The notes beneath the pieces were generated by a model. The model saw only the letters and a list, made by a program, of their open reading frames with translations. It was not told where the DNA came from and ran no database searches. Made by a program: the position numbers and the translations under genes. Below are positions 6,371 to 14,399 of a DNA stretch of 30,528 nucleotides, piece after piece (the first letter of the stretch is position 1; each line of letters begins with the position of its first letter). The stretch covers positions 1 to 30,528 of the IMG/VR virus record IMGVR_UViG_3300003886_000034. One strand, 5' to 3'. This DNA is from a virus.

Positions 6371-7081
6371 TCATACCTTTGGTAAGACGATTACATCCAA
6401 TCCATTAACTGCATATTTCAAGAAGCCATTATTAGCAATCTCAAACGTTCCTTCTGTATCTTGTTTAAATAAGGAGAGGAGAGTCTTTATGGGATATCTA
6501 TAAACGAAACTCGGGTCGGTACCAACAAACAAACTCTCAACTTGGTTTGTAACATTGTATGAAAATACATCATTAGTATTATCAATCATCTCAAACGCAA
6601 CCCCGTCTTGGTTACTGACAATTGTTACCAGGTCAGATCCCATCGCCGTTTGAGCTTTAACCATCATCATAACTGCTTCGGGGTTTAACGGAATACGAAA
6701 TTCCCATTTCATCGTCCCAGTCTTATCCAATGATGTTGGTGCCCTGACCGTCTGTGAATTCGCACAACGATAATCTACTTTTGTTCCATCACCTTTCAGT
6801 AATAATGATTGAACACTGCCCCCGTTTAAAACAGCTTCGATTATCATATTTTTGCGTGTTTCAACAACAGCAATTCTTGCATTAAATATATTAACACGAC
6901 TAATTGCTATTGAATTAAACGGTAACTCTGGAATGTTTCTGGTTTGGAAGATTAAAACAGTCTTGTCATCATCAATTGCTCGAATCCCACTCTCTTCAAT
7001 GACAAGACTATCAATTCCAATCAACTGTGCAGTTTTAACAGATGCTTTGATTAAGTTAATCAGTTTGGTATCTAATACCAT
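6371..7081 (-). CDS. Putative DNA polymerase sliding clamp (gp45-like)
   Basis: ATG follows agggagaa. The 236-aa product is near the length of T4 gp45 (228 aa). It has alternating strands and single helices in two similar halves, as in a two-domain clamp subunit that trimerises around DNA. It ends in a hydrophobic strand (NGLDVIVLPKV). It lacks enzyme motifs, as expected. The strongest support is position: directly downstream of the family B polymerase, whose C-terminus carries a clamp-binding peptide, and upstream of the 5' nuclease. Clamp-loader genes (44/62) are not in the window. The assignment rests on fold impression and context, not on a diagnostic motif. Confidence 0.75.
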   Translation of the reverse strand: MVLDTKLINLIKASVKTAQLIGIDSLVIEESGIRAIDDDKTVLIFQTRNIPELPFNSIAISRVNIFNARIAVVETRKNMIIEAVLNGGSVQSLLLKGDGTKVDYRCANSQTVRAPTSLDKTGTMKWEFRIPLNPEAVMMMVKAQTAMGSDLVTIVSNQDGVAFEMIDNTNDVFSYNVTNQVESLFVGTDPSFVYRYPIKTLLSLFKQDTEGTFEIANNGFLKYAVNGLDVIVLPKV

Positions 7082-7111
7082 TATTATTTTTCTCCCTATT
7101 GGCTGAGTATA

Positions 7112-10100
7112 TTAAAATTCTATGAAAGAATCAACAAATAGGCTTTGCTTTGTTGGTGGTTCTTTCTGAATAGCCTTTAAAATGTTATCTAATGGTTTGT
7201 CGACCAACCGAAGTATCTGGGCGTCGTAATCTAATTGTGGTACAAAGTGGTTTGTAAACCAGTCAGGAACAACTTCTATATCTGTCGGTAATGCAATACT
7301 TTTAAATTTACGGACGTGAACACTCTTGTTAACACCATAACTACGACAATGCTGTCCCTTCAAATAATATACCTTGATCTTCATTCCAGATGTGATTGGC
7401 GGACTGACCTTATCGTGGTTCTCCTCTAAACATTGGTTGTAAAAAATTGAGGCCGCTACGTGCCCAGGAAGACGAACAGCACTACCATACAGTTGCAATT
7501 GTTGCAGATAGTATTCAACCTTCTTGACACCTTTTGGGAGACCAATAGCCAACACTTCATTTTGAAGCAGCTCATCCTTATACGCAACAATATCCTCTGC
7601 AATAACATTCCAATCCTCGCCCTTAAGAAAACGTTCAATGAATTTATTCAATTGGGTGGAAATAACTTTCGGCAAGGTAGTCTTCTTTGTATCTAACCCC
7701 ATCACTTTGAGTTTGTCTGTTTTTTTGCCCTCATCATCTACTATATGTAATACGTACCGCTTTTTATCGACAAAAATACCTCGGTCAGAAACGACTTCCC
7801 GTGAAGTGCTAATAATGTTGGAAAAATCGGGTGCACATAGGAAAGTATTTCTCATATATTCAGGAAAAGAACTATTAACAAGGCCACCAACCCTATCAGC
7901 AACAAGAACTGCATCTCTTTCATTTTCAGTATGAGTTTTAAAATAAGACGAATCTGTGTTGTGGACAAGCAAGTCGTTAGCATAAAACATGTGAGTGTCA
8001 CCTACTTCGATATCGTAGACGAATTCAGGAGACTGAATCTCTTCTATGAGAGTGGGTGTAATAAGCGAGAACCCGTTTTGAAGTTCTCTATGCTTAGTTG
8101 GTTTACCGTGTATTACTGGAATATTTCTGTTTTTTTGATCCTGAATAAACCCAATACGATCCCCAAATTTAACTGAATCATATACAGTTAACCGTTTCGT
8201 GTATGTACCTGAATATACACCGTCGAAGGAATTTTCAGTAGTTTCAGTCCAATAATTAGATGGAATTCCACATAGTTTTAATAAACGATTTACACCCGTT
8301 ATAAAATCCATATTAGCTGAACTCACCCCAATAATGTGATTCTTATCAACAAAACCGCCAGCACTAAAGCATCCTGTTAAAAAATGTTCAATGTCTTCAA
8401 TATATTCTTCAGTTAAATTGGGAATTTGTTTTACGTTATTCTTATATAATAAGTTTCGTAAGAATTTCCATCCCTTAACTCCACATAATCGAATATCGTG
8501 TCCACTTCCCACATGAACGATAGAAGTAAACCATCCTTGTTGTATTAACGGAACAATCATCTTTTCGATTATTTCATCTTTATCGTCGCTCCCTAATGAT
8601 AGCCCCACTCCACCCTCTTGTTTACATTCGACATGCCCATCTCCAACCACAAATCCGATTAACTGCCACATTTCTTTGGACAGTTGATGCTTACTATCTT
8701 TAGATGCTTGTGGTAGGTACCCATTAATGATCAAACTATTGGTACCAATGTCAGTCGGTTTAACTTCAACAAACCCTGGTGTTTCCTGCGCCGAATTTGT
8801 ATATCCTATCAATGAATGGTCTTGAGTAACATCTAAATACCGAGTGTTCCCATACCACACCCTATACATTTTTTTGTTAACTTTATGCCTTACGACATAT
8901 TTAATTGGTCTAAATTCGTTTGTCTTTATATCAGCCACGTAAGTCAACGCACACACGGAACATCTGGAGTATTCTTTGGTTCCCTTAACATAATCAATTT
9001 CAGTAAACAAGTCTTCAATTTTAGTACTACCACGCTGAGTTTCAATTACAGTATCACCCGCAACAGAATCACCATATATCAATGATGTGTCGTTTTGGTA
9101 TCCAATGTGAATTTTTGGCAATTTAGTCTTACTGTCAATCCGTTCCTCGCTACGATTTGGCATCATATATTCACCGTCTAGTACTTTTACTGTCTCTGCA
9201 CATTGGTGCAGTAAAATCATACGCCCCGTTCCTGTGGTACTTTCTGCCATACGAAGATCGAAAAACTTGAAATATTTATTCGCTAATGCACCGTAATAAC
9301 TGTTCAGTTTAATTTTATAACAGTACTGAAGACGGTCGTAATATGATACTTTTTGCGTATCCCCCCCATCAAATGCATCTTTTTTCTTTTGTTGATACCC
9401 TTGCCGCGTTTCATACCAATCCTGAAGTATCATCGGCATCACCCCTTTGACCGTTTGGTCGAATACAGTACCATAACCACTAACTGCCCATCTGGAATCC
9501 TTCAGTTTTTTTCTCCAACTGGATGCTGGTAATGTATATTCTTGGCCTCCCTCAAGTACAAGTGTTAGCTCTTCGTCTGAATTTGTTGCAATGAGTTCTG
9601 GAGCTCTCGTGGTTTGATCGAATTGACCTCTAATAGTTTCAGGGCTGATATTAAGTGAACGAATAACACTTGGATATAGAGATTTAATATCAACACTCCC
9701 AATATACTCATGTAACCCAACTTGTGGTAGTAAGACACACGCCCCTTGAATCTTACCACTAGTAAGATTCCCCTCCATATCAAATGCAACTTCGGGTGGG
9801 GGTTTTGAATCAGGAGCAACGACATCTAATTTGTAGTGGCAATAGTTAATTGTCGATTGTTGAGCTAGTGCAATCGTTCCCTGAATATGTTGAAATAATC
9901 CTGTAGATAAATGTACCATTTCATTTGCGAGAGCAACGTACCCAAGCTTGCGTTCGAATCCATGTAGCACTTCTGTATCACGGATGTTGTATCGAACAAA
10001 CATTGGAAAGTTATCACGAAACAATCCGTGCAACGATCCCTCATATTCTAACTTTGGTAATTCTGGAACAACTTCATCAGCGATAGCTTCCAATTTATAT

Positions 10101-11008
10101 GAAGGACGCTCCTCCATTTCAAACTTTCGAAATAATTCCATGTAGTCAAGTTTAACACGTCCGGAAAGATCGAGTGTTACAGCTTCACTACCATACTTTG
10201 TCATCACGCCTCGATAAGGCTTATCTACGTGCATATCTTCTGGAGTTTTTGCATGCATTTCAAAATTACGCATGTCAAAGTTTAACGAACGTAATCCAGA
10301 TTCACCAAGCTTCTTTTTAAGACGTCGGCCGACGTATGGAATGTCAAAGAAGTCACTGTTCCAGCCGGACAAGACATCACTATCCTTAATTTCAACCAGC
10401 AACTTTTCTAATAATTCGGTTTCATCTTTACATATTTGCAGGTCGAATGTCATGTCAACTGGCAACGGTTCTCGAAGGTTAATCTCCTTAAGCAGGGCAT
10501 CCGTCGTCCATTCGGATTCGTGTCGCTCTGCAAGGACCTTATCCTCATGTACTAATGGTGGAACAACCAGAATAACATATTTGTCCAACCAGTCATGATA
10601 AAAAGCAACAGCATTTATAGGAGCGTATGCAGATTCAGCAGTCCGTGGACTGCTGAAGCCTCTGTCTTTATCGTAATCAACCTCAATATCGAAAAACGTT
10701 GTGTGTAATGTAGGAGCGGGAGCTTCGAAGTAATTTTTTGATAGTACTTTTAGTTCAGGACGAATGTCTGACTCAAACAATTCATAATCTTGTTTATAAA
10801 ACTTCCTAGCATTATAGAATTCACTGTTCGACTCAAAGTCACAACGAAGCAATTTGTCACCAAACAAACTTGTGTGCTCCCCATCCTCATGGGGAATATA
10901 GAAGTAGTATGGAGGGTCGTATTCTACTCGCGTGCGACCATCTTTGTTACGCTCCCACACTATTACTTTTTCGACCTTACGATCAAAGACTGCAGAGAGA
11001 TATGACAC
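7112..11008 (-). CDS. 43: Family B DNA polymerase (gp43-like), intein-interrupted
   Basis: The replicative DNA polymerase with proofreading. The precursor is 1298 aa; removing the intein (residues 648-1017) leaves 928 aa, close to T4/RB69 gp43 (about 900). Exonuclease motifs: Exo I TFFDIEVD (D107, E109), Exo II SGWNSDFFDIPY (near 214-225), Exo III YNIRDTEV (340-347). Polymerase motifs: A GSVDIKSLYPS (D440), B KIKLNSYYGAL (566-575), C YGD-TDS split by the intein (Asp647 | Asp1019). The C-terminal peptide KQSLFVDSFIEF resembles the clamp-binding tail of RB69 gp43. The start is GTG, 2 nt after the stop of the DsbA-like gene, so translation is probably coupled. Both catalytic centres look intact. 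Confidence 0.97.
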   Translation of the reverse strand: MSYLSAVFDRKVEKVIVWERNKDGRTRVEYDPPYYFYIPHEDGEHTSLFGDKLLRCDFESNSEFYNARKFYKQDYELFESDIRPELKVLSKNYFEAPAPTLHTTFFDIEVDYDKDRGFSSPRTAESAYAPINAVAFYHDWLDKYVILVVPPLVHEDKVLAERHESEWTTDALLKEINLREPLPVDMTFDLQICKDETELLEKLLVEIKDSDVLSGWNSDFFDIPYVGRRLKKKLGESGLRSLNFDMRNFEMHAKTPEDMHVDKPYRGVMTKYGSEAVTLDLSGRVKLDYMELFRKFEMEERPSYKLEAIADEVVPELPKLEYEGSLHGLFRDNFPMFVRYNIRDTEVLHGFERKLGYVALANEMVHLSTGLFQHIQGTIALAQQSTINYCHYKLDVVAPDSKPPPEVAFDMEGNLTSGKIQGACVLLPQVGLHEYIGSVDIKSLYPSVIRSLNISPETIRGQFDQTTRAPELIATNSDEELTLVLEGGQEYTLPASSWRKKLKDSRWAVSGYGTVFDQTVKGVMPMILQDWYETRQGYQQKKKDAFDGGDTQKVSYYDRLQYCYKIKLNSYYGALANKYFKFFDLRMAESTTGTGRMILLHQCAETVKVLDGEYMMPNRSEERIDSKTKLPKIHIGYQNDTSLIYGDSVAGDTVIETQRGSTKIEDLFTEIDYVKGTKEYSRCSVCALTYVADIKTNEFRPIKYVVRHKVNKKMYRVWYGNTRYLDVTQDHSLIGYTNSAQETPGFVEVKPTDIGTNSLIINGYLPQASKDSKHQLSKEMWQLIGFVVGDGHVECKQEGGVGLSLGSDDKDEIIEKMIVPLIQQGWFTSIVHVGSGHDIRLCGVKGWKFLRNLLYKNNVKQIPNLTEEYIEDIEHFLTGCFSAGGFVDKNHIIGVSSANMDFITGVNRLLKLCGIPSNYWTETTENSFDGVYSGTYTKRLTVYDSVKFGDRIGFIQDQKNRNIPVIHGKPTKHRELQNGFSLITPTLIEEIQSPEFVYDIEVGDTHMFYANDLLVHNTDSSYFKTHTENERDAVLVADRVGGLVNSSFPEYMRNTFLCAPDFSNIISTSREVVSDRGIFVDKKRYVLHIVDDEGKKTDKLKVMGLDTKKTTLPKVISTQLNKFIERFLKGEDWNVIAEDIVAYKDELLQNEVLAIGLPKGVKKVEYYLQQLQLYGSAVRLPGHVAASIFYNQCLEENHDKVSPPITSGMKIKVYYLKGQHCRSYGVNKSVHVRKFKSIALPTDIEVVPDWFTNHFVPQLDYDAQILRLVDKPLDNILKAIQKEPPTKQSLFVDSFIEF
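7958..9067 (-). mobile_element. Intein with LAGLIDADG homing endonuclease in polymerase motif C
   Basis: The insert covers residues 648-1017 (370 aa) and splits YGD|TDS, a known polymerase intein site. It begins SVAGDTVIET (Ser1 nucleophile, block A), has TQDH in block B (Thr728, His731), and ends VYDIEVGDTHMFYANDLLVHN before Thr+1. The penultimate His and terminal Asn needed for splicing are present. Between the splicing halves lies a two-motif LAGLIDADG endonuclease: P1 LIGFVVGDG (783-791, catalytic D790) and P2 LTGCFSAGG (877-885). In P2 the catalytic Asp is replaced by Gly884, so cleavage activity is doubtful. Splicing looks intact and must work for the polymerase to function. Confidence 0.95.
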
Positions 11009-11010
11009 AG

Positions 11011-11295
11011 CTAGTCTTCTTCTTCTACACTCTTACCTTCAACAATCGTTTCGTAGATAATTTCAAAGTCTTCGTTTTCAGACTGGAGGTCTTCATAGTT
11101 ACGCTTGTACATGGTTGAAGCGAGCTTGTTAATCATTTTGGTCGGAAGTTCAAATTGTGTTTTTACCTCACTAGCAATATCTTTCTTGGATTCCTTCTCC
11201 ATATCCATACGCTGCATACAATGAGTCATCTCAGAAATCATCATCTTGAGTTTTTTACGATCTTCAACGCTTGATGGGACGGTTACGTGTGTCAT
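11011..11295 (-). CDS. DsbA-like dsDNA-binding protein (94 aa)
   Basis: I choose the ATG at 11295 because aaggag stands 6 nt upstream; the frame is open further upstream but has no ribosome binding site there. The 94-aa product is helical and charged. A first helix (DRKKLKMMISEMTH) is followed by a long middle and an acidic end (FEIIYETIVEGKSVEEED). Size, helix layout and the sequence around KMINKLASTMYKRNYEDL resemble T4 DsbA (89 aa), a small dsDNA-binding protein linked to late transcription and replication. It is the first gene of the polymerase operon. The homology is inferred by pattern and moderately certain. Confidence 0.65.
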   Translation of the reverse strand: MTHVTVPSSVEDRKKLKMMISEMTHCMQRMDMEKESKKDIASEVKTQFELPTKMINKLASTMYKRNYEDLQSENEDFEIIYETIVEGKSVEEED

Positions 11296-11329
11296 TAGGT
11301 TCTCCTTATTGTTATAATTACTAGATGCC

Positions 11330-11359
11330 ATTATCTTATTCACACGCACACAAAAGCAA
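11330..11359 (-). promoter_or_regulatory. Possible sigma-70-like promoter of replication operon
   Basis: On the minus strand TTGCTT, 18 nt, then GATAAT (5/6 match to the -10), ending 35 nt before the DsbA-like start. The -35 match is weak. It is the best candidate in the 99-nt gap between endolysin and DsbA-like genes. Confidence 0.35.
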
Positions 11360-11394
11360 CGGTGATCAACTGCCAACATTAAGGTCTTTTGGTT

Positions 11395-11871
11395 TTATTT
11401 TTTAGCATAGAATATGTGCGATCCGATCCTGGCCGATACTCTCATCCTTGTTGACCATTCGGGAAACTTTTTCATCCAGTTTGCATGATAATGCAAAGCC
11501 CCACCAGTATTGTCCTGTAACAGTGTTGTGTGGTTTATTGCATCAGCAACCCAGGCATGAATAATATTGTATAAATTTTTATTGTATGGAGTATCGGATT
11601 TGCCATCCAAATACCAACTGAATTGCGCAACACGCCGCCCGGTTTTCCGGTGTCGTGTAATTTGTGTAACCACATGACAAATGGTGTTTGGGTAGGATTT
11701 ACTTGCCACTCGATTCATAGTGACAAAAAACACCGCAAGTTGCCCCTCAAGTGTTTCATTTCTAGCTTCGTGATATACATTGTACGCCATGCAGTCAACT
11801 TCACTGTTCATTCCCACCGCACCAAAGCCAATAGATGGGAGTAAGAGTATCCCACAAATCAATTTAATCAC
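11395..11871 (-). CDS. SleB-like cell wall hydrolase (endolysin), exported
   Basis: A 158-aa protein with an N-terminal signal or SAR-type segment (IKLICGILLLPSIGFGAVG) followed by the Hydrolase_2/SleB signature YHEARNETLEGQLAVFFVTM (residues 33-52) with catalytic Glu35. Later blocks QFSW and a C-terminal GALHYHANW...P.W suit the same fold. Members cut peptidoglycan glycan strands. Two hydrophobic-region features allow either Sec export or a signal-anchor release mechanism. It is the only lytic enzyme seen in the window. No holin is adjacent; candidates are the membrane proteins at 3540 and 4583. Its start is GTG or ATG in a Gly/Thr-rich leader, read here as the codon at 11871. Confidence 0.88.
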   Translation of the reverse strand: MIKLICGILLLPSIGFGAVGMNSEVDCMAYNVYHEARNETLEGQLAVFFVTMNRVASKSYPNTICHVVTQITRHRKTGRRVAQFSWYLDGKSDTPYNKNLYNIIHAWVADAINHTTLLQDNTGGALHYHANWMKKFPEWSTRMRVSARIGSHIFYAKK

Positions 11872-11906
11872 TCACACTACTCCTAATCAATTGCCACACC
11901 AACAAA

Positions 11907-11929
11907 CTATCGTTGTAATAATACGATAG
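11907..11929 (-). terminator. Hairpin after the oxygenase-like gene
   Basis: The minus strand reads ctatcgt-9 nt-acgatag followed by tttgttgg. A wider caattg/gcaatt repeat flanks it. It lies in the 67-nt gap between the 2OG-oxygenase-like stop and the endolysin start, and could end or attenuate transcription. Confidence 0.5.
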
Positions 11930-11938
11930 ACGCAATTG

Positions 11939-12556
11939 CTAGTCAACGTCTATGAACCAATTAGTATAGTCGCCAGGAAAGCCTGTGTGGTCATACAAAT
12001 ATGGTTTCTGAGCGGCAATCGACCAACGAACTTGGACCAGGTCTCCTGCCGCCACTGACGTTGTAATGTTGATAAAATGCGGATCACTTGGGTAAATAAT
12101 TAACGTACCGCGCTGTGGTTGAAAACCAAACCCGTGTTGCGGGAACTCCAACTTCCCACCATAACATTCCCAATCATCGTTGAAATCTTCCTTGTCATGG
12201 TAGTCAACTAAAAATAACATACAAGTTATGTCTCGATCGTAAACTCTTGCCCACTTATCGTTCACCCGCTTGCTATTTTCACATACGAAGTTACCCTCCG
12301 CCCCAGTGGGGTACCATTCAAACAACATCTCTTTTGAACCCCGATACTTTAGACCGTAGTGATGTTCAATTTCTGGGATAAGTGGTTGAAGTTTGTTGAA
12401 GATCAACTCCTCTGCATCATTATTATGAAGAGTTGTCCAGGGAATTAAGTTGTCCGTGATATCGGGATAGGTTAAATCCAAATCATCGATTATATGTTCA
12501 CATTGAAGTGGGCTTAAGAATTCTGAATATACCTTAAATGGGCTATTTGCTTGCAT
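11939..12556 (-). CDS. 2OG-Fe(II) oxygenase-fold protein with altered metal site (205 aa)
   Basis: The C-terminal half matches the prolyl-4-hydroxylase-like 2-oxoglutarate oxygenases found in many phages: RDITCMLFLVDY, YGGKLEFPQHGFGFQPQRG, then TLIIYPSDPHFINITTSVAAGD and QVRWSI. The distal His (H160) and the 2OG-binding Arg (R177) are present. Where the first His-x-Asp iron ligands are expected, just before RDIT, I read Val91-Cys92-Glu93-Asn94, so the metal triad may be broken or shifted. No strong ribosome binding site precedes the ATG; the start region forms a small inverted repeat. It follows the protease gene by 24 nt. The substrate is unknown. Confidence 0.75.
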   Translation of the reverse strand: MQANSPFKVYSEFLSPLQCEHIIDDLDLTYPDITDNLIPWTTLHNNDAEELIFNKLQPLIPEIEHHYGLKYRGSKEMLFEWYPTGAEGNFVCENSKRVNDKWARVYDRDITCMLFLVDYHDKEDFNDDWECYGGKLEFPQHGFGFQPQRGTLIIYPSDPHFINITTSVAAGDLVQVRWSIAAQKPYLYDHTGFPGDYTNWFIDVD

Positions 12557-12580
12557 ATAATTATATATGCTGGAGAATTA

Positions 12581-13504
12581 CTAGGTTGGGTCAAAGGGAA
12601 CTTCCATAAGGTGGTTCAAAACAGCAATAGCATCCTGAAGGGCTTCGACATCAAACTCGGAATCATCAATAACTTCCAAATCAGCAAATTCCTCTTGAAG
12701 CATATCCCAATCAACCTTCTCCATTTCTTCATTAACGGTAGGATCGATTAAAAATTTACCCTTCTCCAATATATTTTGACCGACCAATAGCTTATATGGC
12801 ATATCGCTTCGATCGTTGAGATTTATCAATACATCATTCAAAACAATATCGTTAACTTTGATGTTAAACCGAACTAATGGACGATTCTCCACCCCATTAT
12901 CAGCCGTTTGAACAGCTTGGTTATCCTGGAGAGTCATCTTATACCTCTTACCTTCGAAGGTAAACTTAACGAGATCGGAGCCGAGTCCCGAAGAGCCGAC
13001 AATCTCAACACTTTCGGCATGCAGAGAGGACATTGATGCCCCAGTATCGACCTTGCCTTTAATAGGTTGCCCACCATTAAAGTTGATTAATACTACATCA
13101 ACAGCGTCACCTATAAGTTTATTTTTATCCAGTGTTAGTTTATTTTCATCGTTTGCCACTTCCCTAACAATAACTTGTCCCATTCGAGCCCTTGAAACAA
13201 ACTTAACAATTGCTGGCCGTAACCGTAGTCGAATCATGGTCCAGACAAACACTAACCGGTCTTGGAAGCTTGTCGGGTCCTCTGCCTTTGTATGTAACTT
13301 CTCATATTTATCGACATTACCCGGTTCTCTGTTTAGGTTGTAAATAGCCATTGGTTTTTTACCAGCAGCCAACTGAAACATATCATACTTGGTGCTTTCA
13401 TACCTGTCATATTTGATCCCACCAACAACAAAAAAGGGTGGTAGGGAGTCAATACGACCAGTCGTAAACACTTGGATTAGTTGTTCGAGAGATTTGAATT
13501 CCAT
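12581..13504 (-). CDS. Retropepsin-like aspartic protease-domain protein (307 aa)
   Basis: The ATG at 13504 overlaps the previous stop by one base (TGATG). The N-terminal ~100 residues are of unknown fold with basic stretches (RLRLRPAIVKFVSRARMG). Residues ~135-265 form a retropepsin-like domain: a strand, then KVDTGASMSSLHA (catalytic Asp153-Thr-Gly) and, near residue 245, the second hallmark YKLLVGQNIL (hydrophobic-hydrophobic-Gly). With one DTG motif the enzyme should act as a dimer. The C-terminus is acidic. The RimB/ATP-dependent zinc-protease-like family is the closest I recall. It could process phage proteins, including head proteins, but the substrate is not shown. It is coupled to the 74-aa gene and the nuclease. 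Confidence 0.85.
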   Translation of the reverse strand: MEFKSLEQLIQVFTTGRIDSLPPFFVVGGIKYDRYESTKYDMFQLAAGKKPMAIYNLNREPGNVDKYEKLHTKAEDPTSFQDRLVFVWTMIRLRLRPAIVKFVSRARMGQVIVREVANDENKLTLDKNKLIGDAVDVVLINFNGGQPIKGKVDTGASMSSLHAESVEIVGSSGLGSDLVKFTFEGKRYKMTLQDNQAVQTADNGVENRPLVRFNIKVNDIVLNDVLINLNDRSDMPYKLLVGQNILEKGKFLIDPTVNEEMEKVDWDMLQEEFADLEVIDDSEFDVEALQDAIAVLNHLMEVPFDPT

Positions 13505-13728
13505 CAAGCCATATCCTTGTAATACTTCACGAGTGCAACTGCATGTTCATGCAATGCAGCGGTTTTTGAAGTCAGGTTTTGTAATTTGTCAGGTGATTGC
13601 TCTTTAGCCAATCGAGAAACAGTAGCAGCTAATTCTACAATCTTCGCTTGTAATTGTTCAGGCGTTATTTTGCCAACACTTGGTGATTGAATTAACCGTT
13701 GCTCTGATAAAATATCTGCCACCTTCAT
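13504..13728 (-). CDS. Small helical protein in nuclease-protease cassette (74 aa)
   Basis: Its start overlaps the stop of the nuclease (TAATG) and its stop overlaps the start of the protease gene (TGATG), so it is translated between them. The 74-aa product is almost wholly helical: VGKITPEQLQAKIVELAAT, then VSRLAKEQ and LTSKTAALHEHAVALVKYYK. It looks like a short coiled-coil or helical hairpin. There is no membrane segment or metal motif. The tight coupling suggests it binds one of its neighbours. No family is recognised. Confidence 0.75.
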   Translation of the reverse strand: MKVADILSEQRLIQSPSVGKITPEQLQAKIVELAATVSRLAKEQSPDKLQNLTSKTAALHEHAVALVKYYKDMA

Positions 13729-14399
13729 TAGTATGTTCCTTGTTTTTTGTAAAAAGTATTTATTCGTTCGAGTAACAGCTCAATATAATTGTCCACTTTT
13801 TCACGGAACATCAACGGCATCATACCTTTCTCAACCGCAATTAACACAACAAAATCGTTTATCTGAACATCAAACAATTCATCGTACATCAGCGCATATG
13901 CAGTACACTGCAATTTATAATCCAGGATCGTCTTGTCATCCTTGTTATTGTTTGATGTCTTAAAGTCAATAATTGACAACACACCATCATATTCGCCAAC
14001 ACAATCAACTCTCCCCGCTGTGCGTAATGAATGGGAATACATTGGGATCTCTTGAGCTCTAATGTTGTTAATTTTATTTAGTCGGAATTTAAGTTGATTG
14101 AACAACTTAATGTTTGCATCAGTGTGACCTTTGGTTGGATTTTCGGTGTTGTTTAAATAATGTTCAGCCATTAAATGAACAGCCTCCCCACGATCACAAC
14201 AACGCTTTGTTTCTCTATCAGCCTTTTTGGGACCAAGTGAATTCCGCCATTCTTCAATGGCCGGTTTTGGTTTGGATCCCAGAATAGTGGTAACAGAAGC
14301 ATACTTCTTTCCTGTAGGCACTGTATACCATCGACCATTAGCGGTAGTCGCAGCCTCCAATTCTTCAAACTGTGGAATGTTGGTGTGTTTAAAGGTCAT
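13728..14399 (-). CDS. PD-(D/E)XK exonuclease, MGME1/RecB-like (223 aa)
   Basis: The start overlaps the homing endonuclease stop by 4 nt (ATGA). The motifs of Cas4/RecB/MGME1-type nucleases are in order: SVTTILG, RGEAVHLMAEHYL (70-82, His75), a Glu in the IRAQEIPMYS strand (E117), AGRVDCVGEYDG (Asp132), IIDFKTSN (Asp145, Lys147) and the trailing Gln-Tyr motif QCTAYAL (Gln164). Such enzymes degrade single-stranded DNA ends in replication or recombination. All catalytic residues appear present. It heads a tightly coupled trio with a 74-aa helical protein and a retropepsin-like protease. I see no Cas4-type Cys cluster. Confidence 0.88.
   Translation of the reverse strand: MTFKHTNIPQFEELEAATTANGRWYTVPTGKKYASVTTILGSKPKPAIEEWRNSLGPKKADRETKRCCDRGEAVHLMAEHYLNNTENPTKGHTDANIKLFNQLKFRLNKINNIRAQEIPMYSHSLRTAGRVDCVGEYDGVLSIIDFKTSNNNKDDKTILDYKLQCTAYALMYDELFDVQINDFVVLIAVEKGMMPLMFREKVDNYIELLLERINTFYKKQGTY

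Noticed and set aside
12554-12571. GCATATA-ATTA-TATATGC inverted repeat at the oxygenase start, considered as an operator
   Set aside because: It is an A/T-rich 7-bp repeat in an A/T-rich leader with no second copy; kept only as a remark on the start.
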